Assembly: GCF_000214355.1 (NCBI RefSeq)
Contig: NC_015577.1
Span: forward strand, 1,473,121 to 1,537,120
Direction of reading: 5' to 3'
Origin: Leadbettera azotonutricia ZAS-9
GTDB taxonomy: Bacteria; Spirochaetota; Spirochaetia; Treponematales; Breznakiellaceae
Length of the DNA: 64,000 nt
The notes below the pieces were generated by a model. It made no database searches. It was not told the origin of the DNA and was given only the letters and a program-made list of their open reading frames with translations. Within the stretch, counting starts at the first letter, position 1. Each line of letters opens with the position of its first letter. The position numbers were made by a program, and so were the translations under genes. This document shows positions 34,138 through 43,395 of this stretch, in pieces.

Positions 34138-35187
34138 CGACAAATCCCCTACAGTCCTTGTGGTCGATGACGCTGAGGTGAATGTCATGATCCTGGAGGA
34201 AATACTGCAGGACGATTATCATGTTATCACCGCCAACAATGGGAAGAACGCCCTGGAAGCCCTTCGCAAAGCGTCTGTTCTGCCCAAGCTCATCCTGCTG
34301 GACGTGGTTATGCCCGAAATGAACGGCAGGGAAATGTTCGACATACTCAAGGCCGATGCTACCTTCAAGCGCATTCCGGTCATTTTTATCACTGCGGAGA
34401 ACGATTCCGAAAGCGAACTCCTGGCAGCAGGGGCTGTTGACTTCATCAACAAGCCCTTTACCCCCGAAATCGTCAAATTGAGGGTCAGAAACCAGATAGA
34501 ATTAAAGAATTATTCGGACAGCCTGGAAGAAATGGTGGCGGAAAAGACCGCCGAGGCCACCAAAACCCTTGACAATGCCCTCCAGGGCCTTGCAAACGTC
34601 ATTGAGCATCGGGATTTGGAGTCGGCGAGCACGTCAAGAGGACCCAGCTCTATGTGGGCACCCTCCTCAGCTACCTTATTGATACCAATTCCGTCTATGC
34701 CGAGGAATTCAAGGGCCTTCAGCCCGATATCATCGTTAAGTCCATGGCCCTCCACGATGTCGGCAAGATTGCCATCCCCGACCGCATACTCCTCAAGCCC
34801 GGCCGCCTTGATCCGGAAGAATACGAGATCATGAAGACCCATACCACCAGGGGCAAGGAGATTATCGGGGAGCTGGGGGATATCAAATCTTCCCTTTACC
34901 TCAAGCATTGCGAAGAAATATGCTATGGCCACCATGAACGCTGGGACGGCAAGGGCTACCCCCGCCAGCTTGCAGGCCAGGATATTCCCATCGCGGCCCG
35001 TCTCGCATCCCTGGCTGATGTCTACGATGCCCTGGTCTGCGCCAGGGTCTATAAAGCCGCCATGCCCAACACCGAGGCAGTGAAGATTATCGTCGAAGGC
35101 AGGGGTACTCAATTCGATCCCATCATTGCCGATGCCCTCGTCCAGATCCAGGACGAATTCAAGAAGATAAGCGAACAGTATTCCTGA
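34127..35187 (+). pseudogene. REC-HD-GYP cyclic-di-GMP phosphodiesterase, split by a one-base frameshift
   Basis: The first frame (34127-34834) gives an intact receiver domain (Asp14/15, phospho-site Asp59 in LILLDVVMPEMNG) and a coiled coil ending LANVIEHRDLES, then loses sense. The continuation is in another frame: HD motif ALHDVGKIAIPD, then HHERWDGKGYP and RLASLADVYDAL, ending at 35187. Adding one base in TCGGCG near 34625 would restore LESGEHVKRTQLYVGTLL, the normal HD-GYP sequence. So it is either a true -1 mutation, which removes the phosphodiesterase, or a sequencing error. If functional, it would hydrolyse cyclic-di-GMP under HPt control. Confidence 0.85.
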
Positions 35188-35190
35188 TAC

Positions 35191-35533
35191 TGGAGGTGGC
35201 GGGAGTCGGACCCGCGTCCTGGTGTGCGAGATACAAGCGTCTACAGGTTTAGCCGCGCATTGAATTGTCGGGAGGAGTTTGGCTGCGCAGCGCGCGGCTT
35301 CTCCGTATTCCGGAATTTTCTCGCCGCACACCGTCCGGAAGCGGTGCTTGGCCAGCCTTGATTGTGACGCGGGAGCCGTTCCTCAAGGCGGCGGAACGGT
35401 CCCACGCAATTACGCAGCTAAGGCGTAGTTGTAATTGTCGTTGTCGGCAATTAAAGTTTTGCCCAATCAGGAGATGGGCGCTCCACCTGCAGCCTGTACC
35501 CCGAATCGCATCAGTCGAAACCGGTGCACCCCC
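35191..35533 (-). ncRNA. ssrA: tmRNA (transfer-messenger RNA)
   Basis: Read on the minus strand, the RNA begins GGGGGTGCACCGGTTTCGAC, the tmRNA 5' signature, and ends with the T-arm CGGGTCCGACTCCCG and CACCTCCA, which pairs with the 5' GGGGGTG as the acceptor stem. The CCA is not encoded. The length is 343 bases. The internal reading frame is at 35410-35448. It rescues stalled ribosomes with SmpB and tags proteins for degradation. A promoter is visible just upstream, and the gene lies between the broken HD-GYP gene and a divergent hypothetical gene. Confidence 0.95.
35410..35448 (-). other. ssrA: tmRNA proteolysis tag reading frame
   Basis: Within the tmRNA, resume codon GCC begins ADNDNYNYALAA followed by TAA, preceded in the finished tag by the Ala carried by the tmRNA. 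The ending ALAA is the standard recognition end for ClpXP-type proteases. Confidence 0.9.
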
Positions 35534-35547
35534 GAGATAGCCTGTAA

Positions 35548-35576
35548 ATATAATACATCATGGCCTCCAGAGTCAA
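35548..35576 (-). promoter_or_regulatory. Promoter of the tmRNA gene
   Basis: On the minus strand TTGACT (35576-35571), a 17-base spacer and TTATAT (35553-35548) precede the mature 5' end by 14 bases, leaving a short leader for RNase P to remove. Confidence 0.65.
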
Positions 35577-35644
35577 CACAATAACCCAGAAAATCGATTA
35601 TATACCTTGTTTTTTCGCTCTTGCCGCGATAGGCTTATGGTATA

Positions 35645-36595
35645 ATGATGGAGCTGAGTGAAATTGAAGCGCAAACGGTGCAGGGGATTGAGGGCTTTCT
35701 CAATTCCCGGAACCCCGATGAAGGCGCCCTGGTAAGGCAGCGTTTTGGCTGCCTCGATAACCTTGCAAAGGCTATTTCGGGGTATCCTTCGGTCAGGGAA
35801 TCCCAGATGCTCAGGGGGGTAGTCAGGGACGAACAGAAGCTTCTGGCAGCCCTTTGCTCCTTTGGGGCGGCTTCCCATCTGCTCCATATACCTTCCCGGG
35901 TGGTCATGGCCCGGAGCTTCCTTGTAGCCAAGTATCAGGCTTTTTCACTTCTTCATATTCTGGTCAAGGAAACACGGGATTTTGAAGAACCTTTGAAACG
36001 CATTATTTTTTCTGTTGTTTTTACCCTGATGACCGAGGAGGTCTATTTTTCCTGTCTTGACGATCCCGGCTTTTCCCAGGAGATCAAGATACGGGTGGCG
36101 GACGATCTTATAACCCTCTGGGACAGCGGGACAGACCCCCGTTTGGTACGTCATTTTCCCGCCCTGGAAGCCCTCTGGACCGCCAGGGACTCTTCGCCGC
36201 CGGCCTTTGGCACCATGAACGGCACCAGCGAGCTTTTGCGCATCACCATAGACATGGAGAAGGATTGGCAGGAATTTCTGATTGATCAGTCCACGATGGA
36301 CGAGACCCGCTGGGCCCTTGAAGAATTTCTTTTTGGCCTTTCCTACGAGGAGATAAGCGAGGTGCGTTCCCGGCTTGCCCGTTTCGGCATTGCTGCGGTG
36401 AACCACGATGAGGTAAGGACATACCTGGGTTCCAACCCCGCTTACGAGCCTGTTTCAGGTTCGGATTCCAGGGCTATCTACGACTTTTATGTGGACCGCA
36501 GGGATGCGGCCAATTTCCGCAAGAGAACTTCTGTCCCGGGCCCTCAGCGTACCCTGGAAGAAATTTACCTCAAATACCGCATAGCCCGGGAATGA
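35645..36595 (+). CDS. Conserved-looking hypothetical protein
   Basis: A 316-residue protein that I do not recognise. It is soluble, mostly helical and acidic, without a signal peptide or metal motif. The segment EALWTARDSSPPAFGTMNGTSELLRI separates two helical halves. The C-terminus RTLEEIYLKYRIARE ends in a short basic tail. Codon use fits the neighbours, so it is probably real. There is no ribosome site before the ATG, and TATAAT overlaps the start codon, so the true start may be later or the message leaderless. Confidence 0.7.
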   Translation: MMELSEIEAQTVQGIEGFLNSRNPDEGALVRQRFGCLDNLAKAISGYPSVRESQMLRGVVRDEQKLLAALCSFGAASHLLHIPSRVVMARSFLVAKYQAFSLLHILVKETRDFEEPLKRIIFSVVFTLMTEEVYFSCLDDPGFSQEIKIRVADDLITLWDSGTDPRLVRHFPALEALWTARDSSPPAFGTMNGTSELLRITIDMEKDWQEFLIDQSTMDETRWALEEFLFGLSYEEISEVRSRLARFGIAAVNHDEVRTYLGSNPAYEPVSGSDSRAIYDFYVDRRDAANFRKRTSVPGPQRTLEEIYLKYRIARE

Positions 36596-36666
36596 TTCGT
36601 TGCAAAAACAACGGACTTGCAAACCTCAAACCAATATAATACAGGTAGCCTTTAAAGGGGGGTGCT

Positions 36667-36915
36667 ATGACTTACCGCTGTCCCGGTGCTGAAAATATCA
36701 GGACTCCGACGCTGGCTACCAAAATCTGCCCTGTCTGCGGAGGCGATATAGACTTGTTTTCCATTGATACCCAGGGAGTCTGCGAAAAATGCGGCTTTGT
36801 CGCCTTCAATGACACCAAAACCTGCGTCAAATGGTGCAAATATGCCCGGGAATGCGTGGGCGATGCCCTCTATGAACATATAATGGCTGCTGAAACCGCA
36901 GGATCTACCAAATAG
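36667..36915 (+). CDS. Small zinc-ribbon-like protein
   Basis: An 82-residue protein with AAAGGGGGG before the ATG. Two Cys pairs (CPVCGG and CEKCGF) form a zinc ribbon, and a third cluster [15 protein letters not shown] follows. Similar small Cys-rich proteins occur in many anaerobes, usually unannotated or loosely called phosphohydrolase. The C-terminal 11 bases overlap the convergent chemoreceptor-like gene. Function unknown; metal or iron-sulfur binding is likely. Confidence 0.75.
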   Translation: MTYRCPGAENIRTPTLATKICPVCGGDIDLFSIDTQGVCEKCGFVAFNDTKTCVKWCKYARECVGDALYEHIMAAETAGSTK

Positions 36916-38299
36916 TCAGAGGCGGCGACTTGACTGCCACATCCTTCCGCCAGGAGTTGTCTGCTTCGAAAGAGGGCCTTGCCGGAGCAGGGGGCTTTGC
37001 CGGGGCAGCAGGCTTTGCAGGAACAGCAGGCGAGGGGGCGCCCAAGGCAAGGCCCTCGCCCAGCTTTCCGGCTTCTGCAAGGGTCTCGCGTATCCTGTCC
37101 TGGGTTTTTGCAATATTTTCAAGGGCATCCTGGGTTCCAGTGCGTATCTCTTTTATCTCGGCACGGGTTTTGCCGGAGAGGGCATGGATCTGCTCCAGGG
37201 CAGAACGGAAACTCTGCTGGTTGGCCATCATGTCTGCACTGTTGTCATGGATTTTTCTGATGATGCTCGCGGACTCGAGAATCGCCGATTCGGCGGCGCT
37301 TGGGCTTTCACGGTTCTTTTGGGCCGATTCATGCACTGTATTGAGGCTTTCTGCCAGGTTTTGTATTTCCTTGCTTAAGGAGCCGAAGCTGCCGGAAGAA
37401 AGCTCGCTGGCCTTAAGGGCTTCGGCGATTTGCCGGGTGACGGCCTTGATGGCATCCTGAATGTTTTTGGCGTTTTCTTTGGTGGACCCTGCCAGTTTTT
37501 TTATTTCCTTTGCCACAACCGCAAAACCTGCTCCCGCAGATCCCGCATGGGCGCTTTCTATGGCGGCATTCATGGAGAGTATATTGGTCTGCTCGGAAAT
37601 CTGGTTTATTGCCCCCGTCATTTCCGTGATCTTTTCGAGGTTCTCGGAAGCCCCTTTTATAAGCTCGTGGACCGAATGGGACTGTTCCTCGCCCATAGCA
37701 GCTTCTTTTTTGAGGCTTCCGGCTTTGCCTTCTGTTTCGCTGATGTTGAAGGAAACAGAGCCCGTAGGTTCTGCCGCTTTATCAAGCCGGTTTTCCGCAT
37801 TGGCAATGAAACGTTCCTGTTCCGCTGCGGCATCCCTAAGGGAAGAAAAATAATTTTCAATAAGGTCGATAGCCCCTATAGCCTGGACCGAAGCGCCTTC
37901 AATTTCGCTGAACTGGCCGGTCACCAAATCAAGGACTTCCCGGAGATGGGCCGCCTCGGCTTCCCTTTCAATGCCTTCATTCCTGAGAAGCTCAGTGGCC
38001 TCGGCGCTGCGATCGCTATGAGCCTTTAGAATTTGATAGAATTGCGCCAGGGATGCTTGATTCTTTTCCAGGGCGTCCTTTGAGCTTTTTAGGCTATTCA
38101 AGAATTTTGCAGCCCAAAGGAAGAGGAGGGTCATGCCTCCTGCAGCCAGTATCCAGTTAACGGCGCTCAACCTGAGGAGCATGGCGGTCCCGGCTTCTTC
38201 ATCGCCTTTGAACAAAAAAATCTGAAACGCCGAAAGAAGGGCCATGAGGATTATAGTGCCGGCGATGATGCAGAGGCCGGCTGCCTTATTGTTTTTCAT
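36905..38299 (-). CDS. Minimal methyl-accepting chemotaxis-like protein
   Basis: A 464-residue membrane protein: two helices near residues 8-28 and 45-67 with a very short loop, then a long coiled coil and the receptor hairpin tip [50 protein letters not shown], which binds CheA/CheW. There is no periplasmic ligand domain, so it may sense cytoplasmic or membrane state. The C-terminus has a Pro/Ala/Lys-rich linker and no CheR-binding pentapeptide. An in-frame ATG at 38314 is also possible. The start overlaps the end of the dCMP deaminase gene by 14 bases. Confidence 0.85.
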   Translation of the reverse strand: MKNNKAAGLCIIAGTIILMALLSAFQIFLFKGDEEAGTAMLLRLSAVNWILAAGGMTLLFLWAAKFLNSLKSSKDALEKNQASLAQFYQILKAHSDRSAEATELLRNEGIEREAEAAHLREVLDLVTGQFSEIEGASVQAIGAIDLIENYFSSLRDAAAEQERFIANAENRLDKAAEPTGSVSFNISETEGKAGSLKKEAAMGEEQSHSVHELIKGASENLEKITEMTGAINQISEQTNILSMNAAIESAHAGSAGAGFAVVAKEIKKLAGSTKENAKNIQDAIKAVTRQIAEALKASELSSGSFGSLSKEIQNLAESLNTVHESAQKNRESPSAAESAILESASIIRKIHDNSADMMANQQSFRSALEQIHALSGKTRAEIKEIRTGTQDALENIAKTQDRIRETLAEAGKLGEGLALGAPSPAVPAKPAAPAKPPAPARPSFEADNSWRKDVAVKSPPLTIW

Positions 38300-38777
38300 A
38301 TTGTTGAGTTTCATTATAGATATATTCCAATTTGATTCCCGCTTTTTCGAACATAGCCTCCGAATCGGTACCGTCATGGTAGCGCCTCTGGCAGACCACA
38401 CGGATTATGCCGCAATTGATAATCAGCATGGCGCAGGTACGGCAAGGGGTCATGCGGCAGTAGAGGGTAGAGCCCGCGATGCTTATGCCTCGTTTGGCAG
38501 CCTGGCAAATGGCGTTCTGTTCAGCATGGACGGTGCGTACGCAGTGGGTAGTGACGCTCCCGTCTTCATGGAGCATTTTTTTGAACTGGTGCCCGACCTC
38601 GTCGCAGTGGGGGAGGCCCGCAGGGGCGCCCACATAGCCTGTGACCAGGATCTGGTTGTCTTTTGCAATGACACAGCCCGAACGGCCCCTGTCGCAGGTG
38701 GCCCGTTTGGAAATTGCGTCGCAAACTTCCATAAAATATTCGTCCCAGGTGGGCCTTGTGTAGTTTGTTTCTTCCAT
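38286..38777 (-). CDS. dCMP deaminase-like protein
   Basis: A 163-residue zinc deaminase. The active-site motifs are [11 protein letters not shown] (zinc His and catalytic Glu) and [12 protein letters not shown] (two zinc Cys). The N-terminus [56 protein letters not shown] is typical of the ComEB/dCMP deaminase group, which supplies dUMP for thymidylate synthesis. A longer frame starts at 38912, but ATG 38777 has a GGG ribosome site and the standard length. It overlaps the chemoreceptor-like gene. Confidence 0.9.
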   Translation of the reverse strand: MEETNYTRPTWDEYFMEVCDAISKRATCDRGRSGCVIAKDNQILVTGYVGAPAGLPHCDEVGHQFKKMLHEDGSVTTHCVRTVHAEQNAICQAAKRGISIAGSTLYCRMTPCRTCAMLIINCGIIRVVCQRRYHDGTDSEAMFEKAGIKLEYIYNETQQYEKQ

Positions 38778-38864
38778 GCCCTTTTTTCCCCTTGTTTTAT
38801 TGTCATTCCCTGTATAAATTATGGTCATGTTTTCCCGTTTACACAATGGCTTAAGGCAAAAAAT

Positions 38865-39791
38865 ATGAAGGCTCCCTGTTTTTTGACTGTTTCCATGAAT
38901 CCCACTCTTCAAAAAACCCTGGTTTTTTCTGATTTAATCCCCGACAGGGTGAACCGTACCGGGGAATACCGCCTGGACACTGCGGGAAAAGGCATTGATG
39001 TAAGCCGGGTCCTGACCCAGCTGGGCAAGGACTGCACTCACCTGACCCAGCTGGGGGGTATGTTCCGGCCGCTTTTTCTGGAACTCTGCGCTGAGGATAA
39101 TCTCAAGGTAGAATGGGTCGAGAGCTCGAGCCCTATACGGTTCTGCTATACCCTCATCAATAAAGCGGCCCGCCAGGTTACAGAGCTGGTGGAAGAAGGC
39201 GATAAAGTGGGGGAGGGGACTGAAAAAAGGCTGATGGCAGCCCTTGACCGCCTTCTTGACGGCAGGGCTTGCATGATTATTTCCGGCACCAAGGCGGCAG
39301 GCTTTTCCGACGCCCTCATTCCGGAAATGGTTCGCATGGCAAAGGCAAAGGGTCTCAGGGTGGTGCTGGATGTCCGGGGCAAGGATCTCCTCAACAGCCT
39401 GCCCCATAAACCCGACGTGATTAAGCCAAACCTCTATGAATTTGCCGCCACCTTTGCGCCGGACCTGGTGGAGCGCAATGAAATCGCAGGGGATCCGGGT
39501 TTCATAAAAAAACGCGTTGCAGCCCTTTGCGAAGAGCTTCATGCAAGACACGGTTCCAAAATAGTCCTCACAAGGGGCTCTTCATCGGTCTGGTATTTTG
39601 AGTCCCATGAGCTTGAGGAATTCACCGTTGTTCCTGTGGAAGCTCTGAATACCATAGGTTCAGGGGATGCCTTCACCGCAGGCTTTTCCGCGGCCCTTGA
39701 AGACGGAGCGTCTCTCAAAGACGCAGTGGCAGAAGGGTCCCGCTGCGGCAAGCTCAACGCAGCCCTGCTCAGGCCCGGGGTGATATGCTAG
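38865..39791 (+). CDS. PfkB-family sugar kinase, 1-phosphofructokinase/LacC-like
   Basis: A 308-residue ribokinase-fold kinase. The N-terminal signature VSMNPTLQKTL and DTAGKGIDVSRVLTQLG, and the C-terminal NTIGSGDAFTAGFSAALE (catalytic Asp in GSGD), match the 1-phosphofructokinase/tagatose-6-phosphate kinase branch. The longer frame from 38244 is rejected because it crosses the dCMP deaminase gene; ATG 38865 gives the standard length. The start region is divergent from the dCMP deaminase gene. The substrate sugar phosphate cannot be fixed. Confidence 0.88.
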   Translation: MKAPCFLTVSMNPTLQKTLVFSDLIPDRVNRTGEYRLDTAGKGIDVSRVLTQLGKDCTHLTQLGGMFRPLFLELCAEDNLKVEWVESSSPIRFCYTLINKAARQVTELVEEGDKVGEGTEKRLMAALDRLLDGRACMIISGTKAAGFSDALIPEMVRMAKAKGLRVVLDVRGKDLLNSLPHKPDVIKPNLYEFAATFAPDLVERNEIAGDPGFIKKRVAALCEELHARHGSKIVLTRGSSSVWYFESHELEEFTVVPVEALNTIGSGDAFTAGFSAALEDGASLKDAVAEGSRCGKLNAALLRPGVIC

Positions 39792-40347
39792 CCAGCATCT
39801 CCGTATAATACCTGGTTTCAATTTTGCTCTCGTCAATGCCGATTTTTGCGAGGAAGCCCAGGAGTTCGGCCCTGGCTTTGGCAACCGTTTCGCTCCGGCT
39901 ATTATCCGCCAGGATTTCAATCTCTGCGAACCAGCCCAGGCCCATCAGCTCTGTCAATTCGGCAGTGAGGCTTTGGTATTTATAGGAGCGTCCTTTTTTA
40001 TGTTTGGCTTTTCTTTTTTCCAGGCCCAGCAAGGCGAGGAGTTCTTCAAACTCAGCAGCCGAGGAGACATCGAATTCCCTTTCATCGTTAACCTCAATGC
40101 CGTCCCGCAGTTCCTTGTTTTTGAAGGTAGCATGGACAATTTCTTCTGCCCTGCCATCAGGAAAAGCAAAAGTCTCGCCCCGTATCCGAAGCCCCGATTT
40201 CGGGAAGCTGCGCTTTTCTCCATCTTTAGGGAACCAATATTCATCGGCCCTGTCAAAAGAGCCTTTAAATTCCGCAATACTGTCCAATTTCAGCTGGACA
40301 GCTTGTGGATTGTCCACCCAGGCCTTCAATTCTATTTCAGTTGCCAT
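39769..40347 (-). CDS. CYTH-domain protein, class IV adenylate cyclase-like
   Basis: A 192-residue CYTH (CyaB/thiamine triphosphatase) protein. The hallmark ExExK is in MATEIELKAWV; further basic/acidic pairs occur in LRIRGETFAF and REFDVSSAAEFEEL. GGGAGG precedes the ATG. Family members act on triphosphates, as adenylate cyclase, thiamine triphosphatase or tripolyphosphatase. Its last 23 bases overlap the end of the convergent sugar kinase gene. Confidence 0.82.
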   Translation of the reverse strand: MATEIELKAWVDNPQAVQLKLDSIAEFKGSFDRADEYWFPKDGEKRSFPKSGLRIRGETFAFPDGRAEEIVHATFKNKELRDGIEVNDEREFDVSSAAEFEELLALLGLEKRKAKHKKGRSYKYQSLTAELTELMGLGWFAEIEILADNSRSETVAKARAELLGFLAKIGIDESKIETRYYTEMLASISPRA

Positions 40348-40500
40348 AGTAAGCCTCCCTTTCCAGTTGATTATACAATACTTTGCATTTTTTTAAGCCT
40401 CTTTTATGAATTTTCAGCATTTGCCGTTGCTATCCTGGGCAAAGGGGGTTATATAATACATATAAGCCCTTATAAAAAAGGGTAATTGTACCGATATTAT

Positions 40501-41355
40501 ATGGATATGAACCATCGAAAAGGTATAATTGGCATAATTTTGGTCTTTTTGACTTTTCTGCAGTTGTTGTATGCAGAGGAGAAGGTTCATGTTGTCCAGA
40601 AGGGGGATACAATATACTCAATAGCCCGTGCTTTTTTTGTCGACAAGGACGAGCTTATGAAGTACAATGGAATAACAGATCCGACAAAGCTGCAGGCAGG
40701 GCAGCGGCTGAGGATCCCAGCCGCCTCTGCTGTTATGGCTTCATCGCCTGCGGCGGCGCAGGGCCAGGAATTAATGCATAAAGCAGCCAAGGGCGATACG
40801 TTCTATGGCATAGCCAGAAGGTATGGCATCACTGTTGATGAGCTCTTGGCGGCTAACAGCCTGGCAAAAGATTACATCCTTAAGCTGGGAGATATGCTGC
40901 GCATACCAGGCAAGCAGAGCGTTCCTGCACCGAACGCCCCTGCAGCGGGAACGGCTGTTTCGGCAGCCCCAAGGCCAATTGAAGCCCGGGATGTGGATGC
41001 ATCGGTGCGCTGGCCTGTGACAGCCAGGGAACTGAGCTATATGACGGGCAAGATGAGCGGTGTGGTAGTCACCGGCGACAGGGCAGAAGCTGTAAAAAGC
41101 CTTAGCGCAGGAACAGTTATATCAGCCGGTCCTTACAGGGGGTTTGGGCGGATTGCCATTGTCCAGGCAGCAGGAGCTTATTTGTATGTTTACGGCGGTT
41201 GTGAAAGCCTCTCGGTCAAGGAGGGAGATATAGTAGGGTCCGGGACAGAGTTAGGCAGATTGGGAATCGATGCGGTTTCCGGCAAGCCTCAGCTCTTCTT
41301 CATGGTATACCGGAGCAATGCGCCGGTTGATCCGGCCAAGGCCCCCAGAACCTGA
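40501..41355 (+). CDS. Exported LysM protein with degenerate M23 domain (NlpD/EnvC-like)
   Basis: A 284-residue protein. A signal peptide ends near LLYAEEK. Two LysM peptidoglycan-binding modules follow (VHVVQKGDTIYSIARAF; AAKGDTFYGIARRYG). The C-terminal part has the M23/LytM layout but lacks the catalytic HxxxD and HxH: the latter reads QLFFMVY. This fits an amidase activator rather than a peptidase. TTG 40486 is a possible start closer to AAGGG; ATG 40501 was chosen for the better signal peptide. TATAAT at 40452 may be its promoter. It is followed by a sigma factor, as nlpD is by rpoS in enterobacteria. Confidence 0.82.
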   Translation: MDMNHRKGIIGIILVFLTFLQLLYAEEKVHVVQKGDTIYSIARAFFVDKDELMKYNGITDPTKLQAGQRLRIPAASAVMASSPAAAQGQELMHKAAKGDTFYGIARRYGITVDELLAANSLAKDYILKLGDMLRIPGKQSVPAPNAPAAGTAVSAAPRPIEARDVDASVRWPVTARELSYMTGKMSGVVVTGDRAEAVKSLSAGTVISAGPYRGFGRIAIVQAAGAYLYVYGGCESLSVKEGDIVGSGTELGRLGIDAVSGKPQLFFMVYRSNAPVDPAKAPRT

Positions 41356-41406
41356 GAATTTCACAGTTTTAAACAATTTATTTCAAAAAAAGCGAGGTAA
41401 ATTCCC

Positions 41407-42408
41407 ATGAACGACGTAGTTTCTGAAAGAAACCGGATTGTCAAAAGGCGGCAGAATACAGCCTCGAGATCCCACAAGAAACCCAGATTAGCCAAAGAAA
41501 CAGATCCATTGGCTCTGTACTTCAAACAAATTTCCAAATATTCCCTCCTTTCTGCAAATGACGAAAGGGAAATAGGCGAAGAGATGGTAAACCTCACGAC
41601 CAAGATTCAGGATTTGGAAATATCCTACAAAACCAGGAAAAAAGACACTAGCTATAAAACACGCCGCGAAAACCTCGACAATTTGGTTCTCGTGAATAAA
41701 AACAGGATGATCAATTCCAATTTGCGCCTTGTGGTGAGCATTGCAAAGAATTACCAGCACCGGGGGCTTTCGCTTTTGGACTTGATTGATGAAGGGAATA
41801 TCGGCCTCATCGAAGCAGTAGGGCGATTCGACTACACCAGGGGCTGCCGTTTTTCGACCTACGGCACCTGGTGGATCAGGCAGGCTATCATAAAGAGCAT
41901 TGCCGACAAGGGCAGGGTTATACGCATACCCATACACATGCTCAATATCATCAAGAAATGCTACTTCGTGGCAAAGCAGCTTACCCAGGATCTGGGCAGG
42001 GACCCCAGCGACGAAGAGCTCTCCGAATATTTAGGTCTCCCGGTAGCCAAGGTAAAAGAGATAGTAAAACTGTCCCAGGAAACCACAAGCCTCGACACCA
42101 TTGTGGACGACGGCAACTTTACCCGCCTTGCGGATCTCATTAAAGATGAATCCACGGTGTCGCCTTTTGAAGCGGCCTTTTCCATGACCCTCCAGGAAGC
42201 CATGGGGGAAATCCTTACCCGCCTTTCGGAACGGGAGATGAAGATCATCCAGTTCCGCTTTGGCCTTGCAGGGGAAGGGCCTCTTACCCTGGAAGAGACA
42301 GGCAAGCTCCTGGGTATCACCAGGGAACGGGTGAGGCAGATTCAGGAAAAAGCCACCTTCAAGCTGCGCAATTATGAGGAGCTTTACGCTTTCAAGGATG
42401 AACCGTAA
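41407..42408 (+). CDS. RNA polymerase sigma-70 family factor (group 1/2, RpoS-like)
   Basis: A 333-residue sigma factor. Region 1.2 starts [21 protein letters not shown]; regions 2.1-2.4 contain [56 protein letters not shown]; region 3 is VIRIPIHML; region 4.2 is [24 protein letters not shown]. No large region 1.1 is present, as in group 2 factors such as RpoS. GAGGT precedes the ATG. It lies 51 bases after the NlpD-like gene and 9 bases before an ABC-2 operon. It would recognise -10/-35 promoters; the housekeeping RpoD is probably elsewhere. Confidence 0.92.
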   Translation: MNDVVSERNRIVKRRQNTASRSHKKPRLAKETDPLALYFKQISKYSLLSANDEREIGEEMVNLTTKIQDLEISYKTRKKDTSYKTRRENLDNLVLVNKNRMINSNLRLVVSIAKNYQHRGLSLLDLIDEGNIGLIEAVGRFDYTRGCRFSTYGTWWIRQAIIKSIADKGRVIRIPIHMLNIIKKCYFVAKQLTQDLGRDPSDEELSEYLGLPVAKVKEIVKLSQETTSLDTIVDDGNFTRLADLIKDESTVSPFEAAFSMTLQEAMGEILTRLSEREMKIIQFRFGLAGEGPLTLEETGKLLGITRERVRQIQEKATFKLRNYEELYAFKDEP

Positions 42409-42417
42409 AATTGGGGA

Positions 42418-43395
42418 ATGATAGAACTCAGGGGCATTAAAAAGGCTTTTAAGGTTTCCAAACGAAAAAAAGGCCTTGGATCTGCCGCGCTTTCCCTTTT
42501 TCACCGGGAGTATGATTATATCCGCGCATTGGACGGCATTTCCTTTTCCCTTGCCGAAGGGGAGATAGCTGGCTTTATCGGGCCCAATGGCGCAGGCAAG
42601 TCCACAGCCATCAAGATCATGGGCGGCATACTGGTTCCCGATTCAGGGGAGTGCACAGTCATGGGCATGTGCCCCTGGAAGCAGCGGAAAAAATACGTGG
42701 GCCATATCGGGGTTGTGTTCGGCCAGCGCACTCAGCTCTGGTGGGATGTGCCGGTTCAGGATTCTTTTGATCTTTTACGGGACATTTACAGGATACCGGA
42801 AGAACGCTACAGGGAAAACCTCGGCGAATTAATTGAGCTTCTCGAAATGGCCTCCTTCATCCGGACGCCCCTGCGCCAGCTCAGCCTTGGGCAGAGGATG
42901 CGCTGCGAAATCGCCGCTTCCCTCCTCCACGACCCCCAGGTTCTTTTTCTTGATGAACCTACCATAGGCCTTGATGCAGTATCGAAACTTGCGGTGCGCA
43001 GGATTATTACCAGGCTCAACAAAGAAAGGAAAATTACCGTCATCCTCACTTCCCACGATATGGATGACATAGAAGCCCTTACAAGCCGCATACTCCTTAT
43101 AGGCAAGGGGAAGCTTCTTTACGATGGGGAACTTTCAAGACTGCGGGAACGTTACGACAGGCAGAGGCGCCTGGAACTGAGCTTTGAGGCCGGCGAAGAA
43201 GCTCCGAAGATCGAAGGGGTAAAACTCATGTCCCGCAAAGAGGCCCATGCTGTCTATGAAGTGGATACCGGCATTGTGAGTGTTTCTGCTGCCCTGGGCA
43301 TATTAGGCGAAAGCCTCACCATCAGGGATATGAGCGCCGGAAGCCGGCCTATAGAAGAGATCATCGCCTCCATCTACCAGGAAGGGGAATTATGA
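42418..43395 (+). CDS. ABC-2 type transporter ATPase
   Basis: A 325-residue ATPase of the NatA/DrrA-like branch. Walker A is GFIGPNGAGKSTAIKIMGG, signature LSLGQRMRCEIAASLL, Walker B VLFLDEPTIGLD and switch TSHDMDDIEAL. The extended N-terminus (LRGIKKAFKVSKRKKG...FHREYDYIRALDGIS) is typical of ATPases paired with PF06182-type permeases. It overlaps the first permease gene by 4 bases. Substrate unknown; exporter. Confidence 0.92.
   Translation: MIELRGIKKAFKVSKRKKGLGSAALSLFHREYDYIRALDGISFSLAEGEIAGFIGPNGAGKSTAIKIMGGILVPDSGECTVMGMCPWKQRKKYVGHIGVVFGQRTQLWWDVPVQDSFDLLRDIYRIPEERYRENLGELIELLEMASFIRTPLRQLSLGQRMRCEIAASLLHDPQVLFLDEPTIGLDAVSKLAVRRIITRLNKERKITVILTSHDMDDIEALTSRILLIGKGKLLYDGELSRLRERYDRQRRLELSFEAGEEAPKIEGVKLMSRKEAHAVYEVDTGIVSVSAALGILGESLTIRDMSAGSRPIEEIIASIYQEGEL

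Noticed and set aside
38244-38864. N-terminal extension of the sugar kinase
   Set aside because: It would run across the dCMP deaminase gene and makes the kinase far too long; ATG 38865 gives the standard N-terminus.
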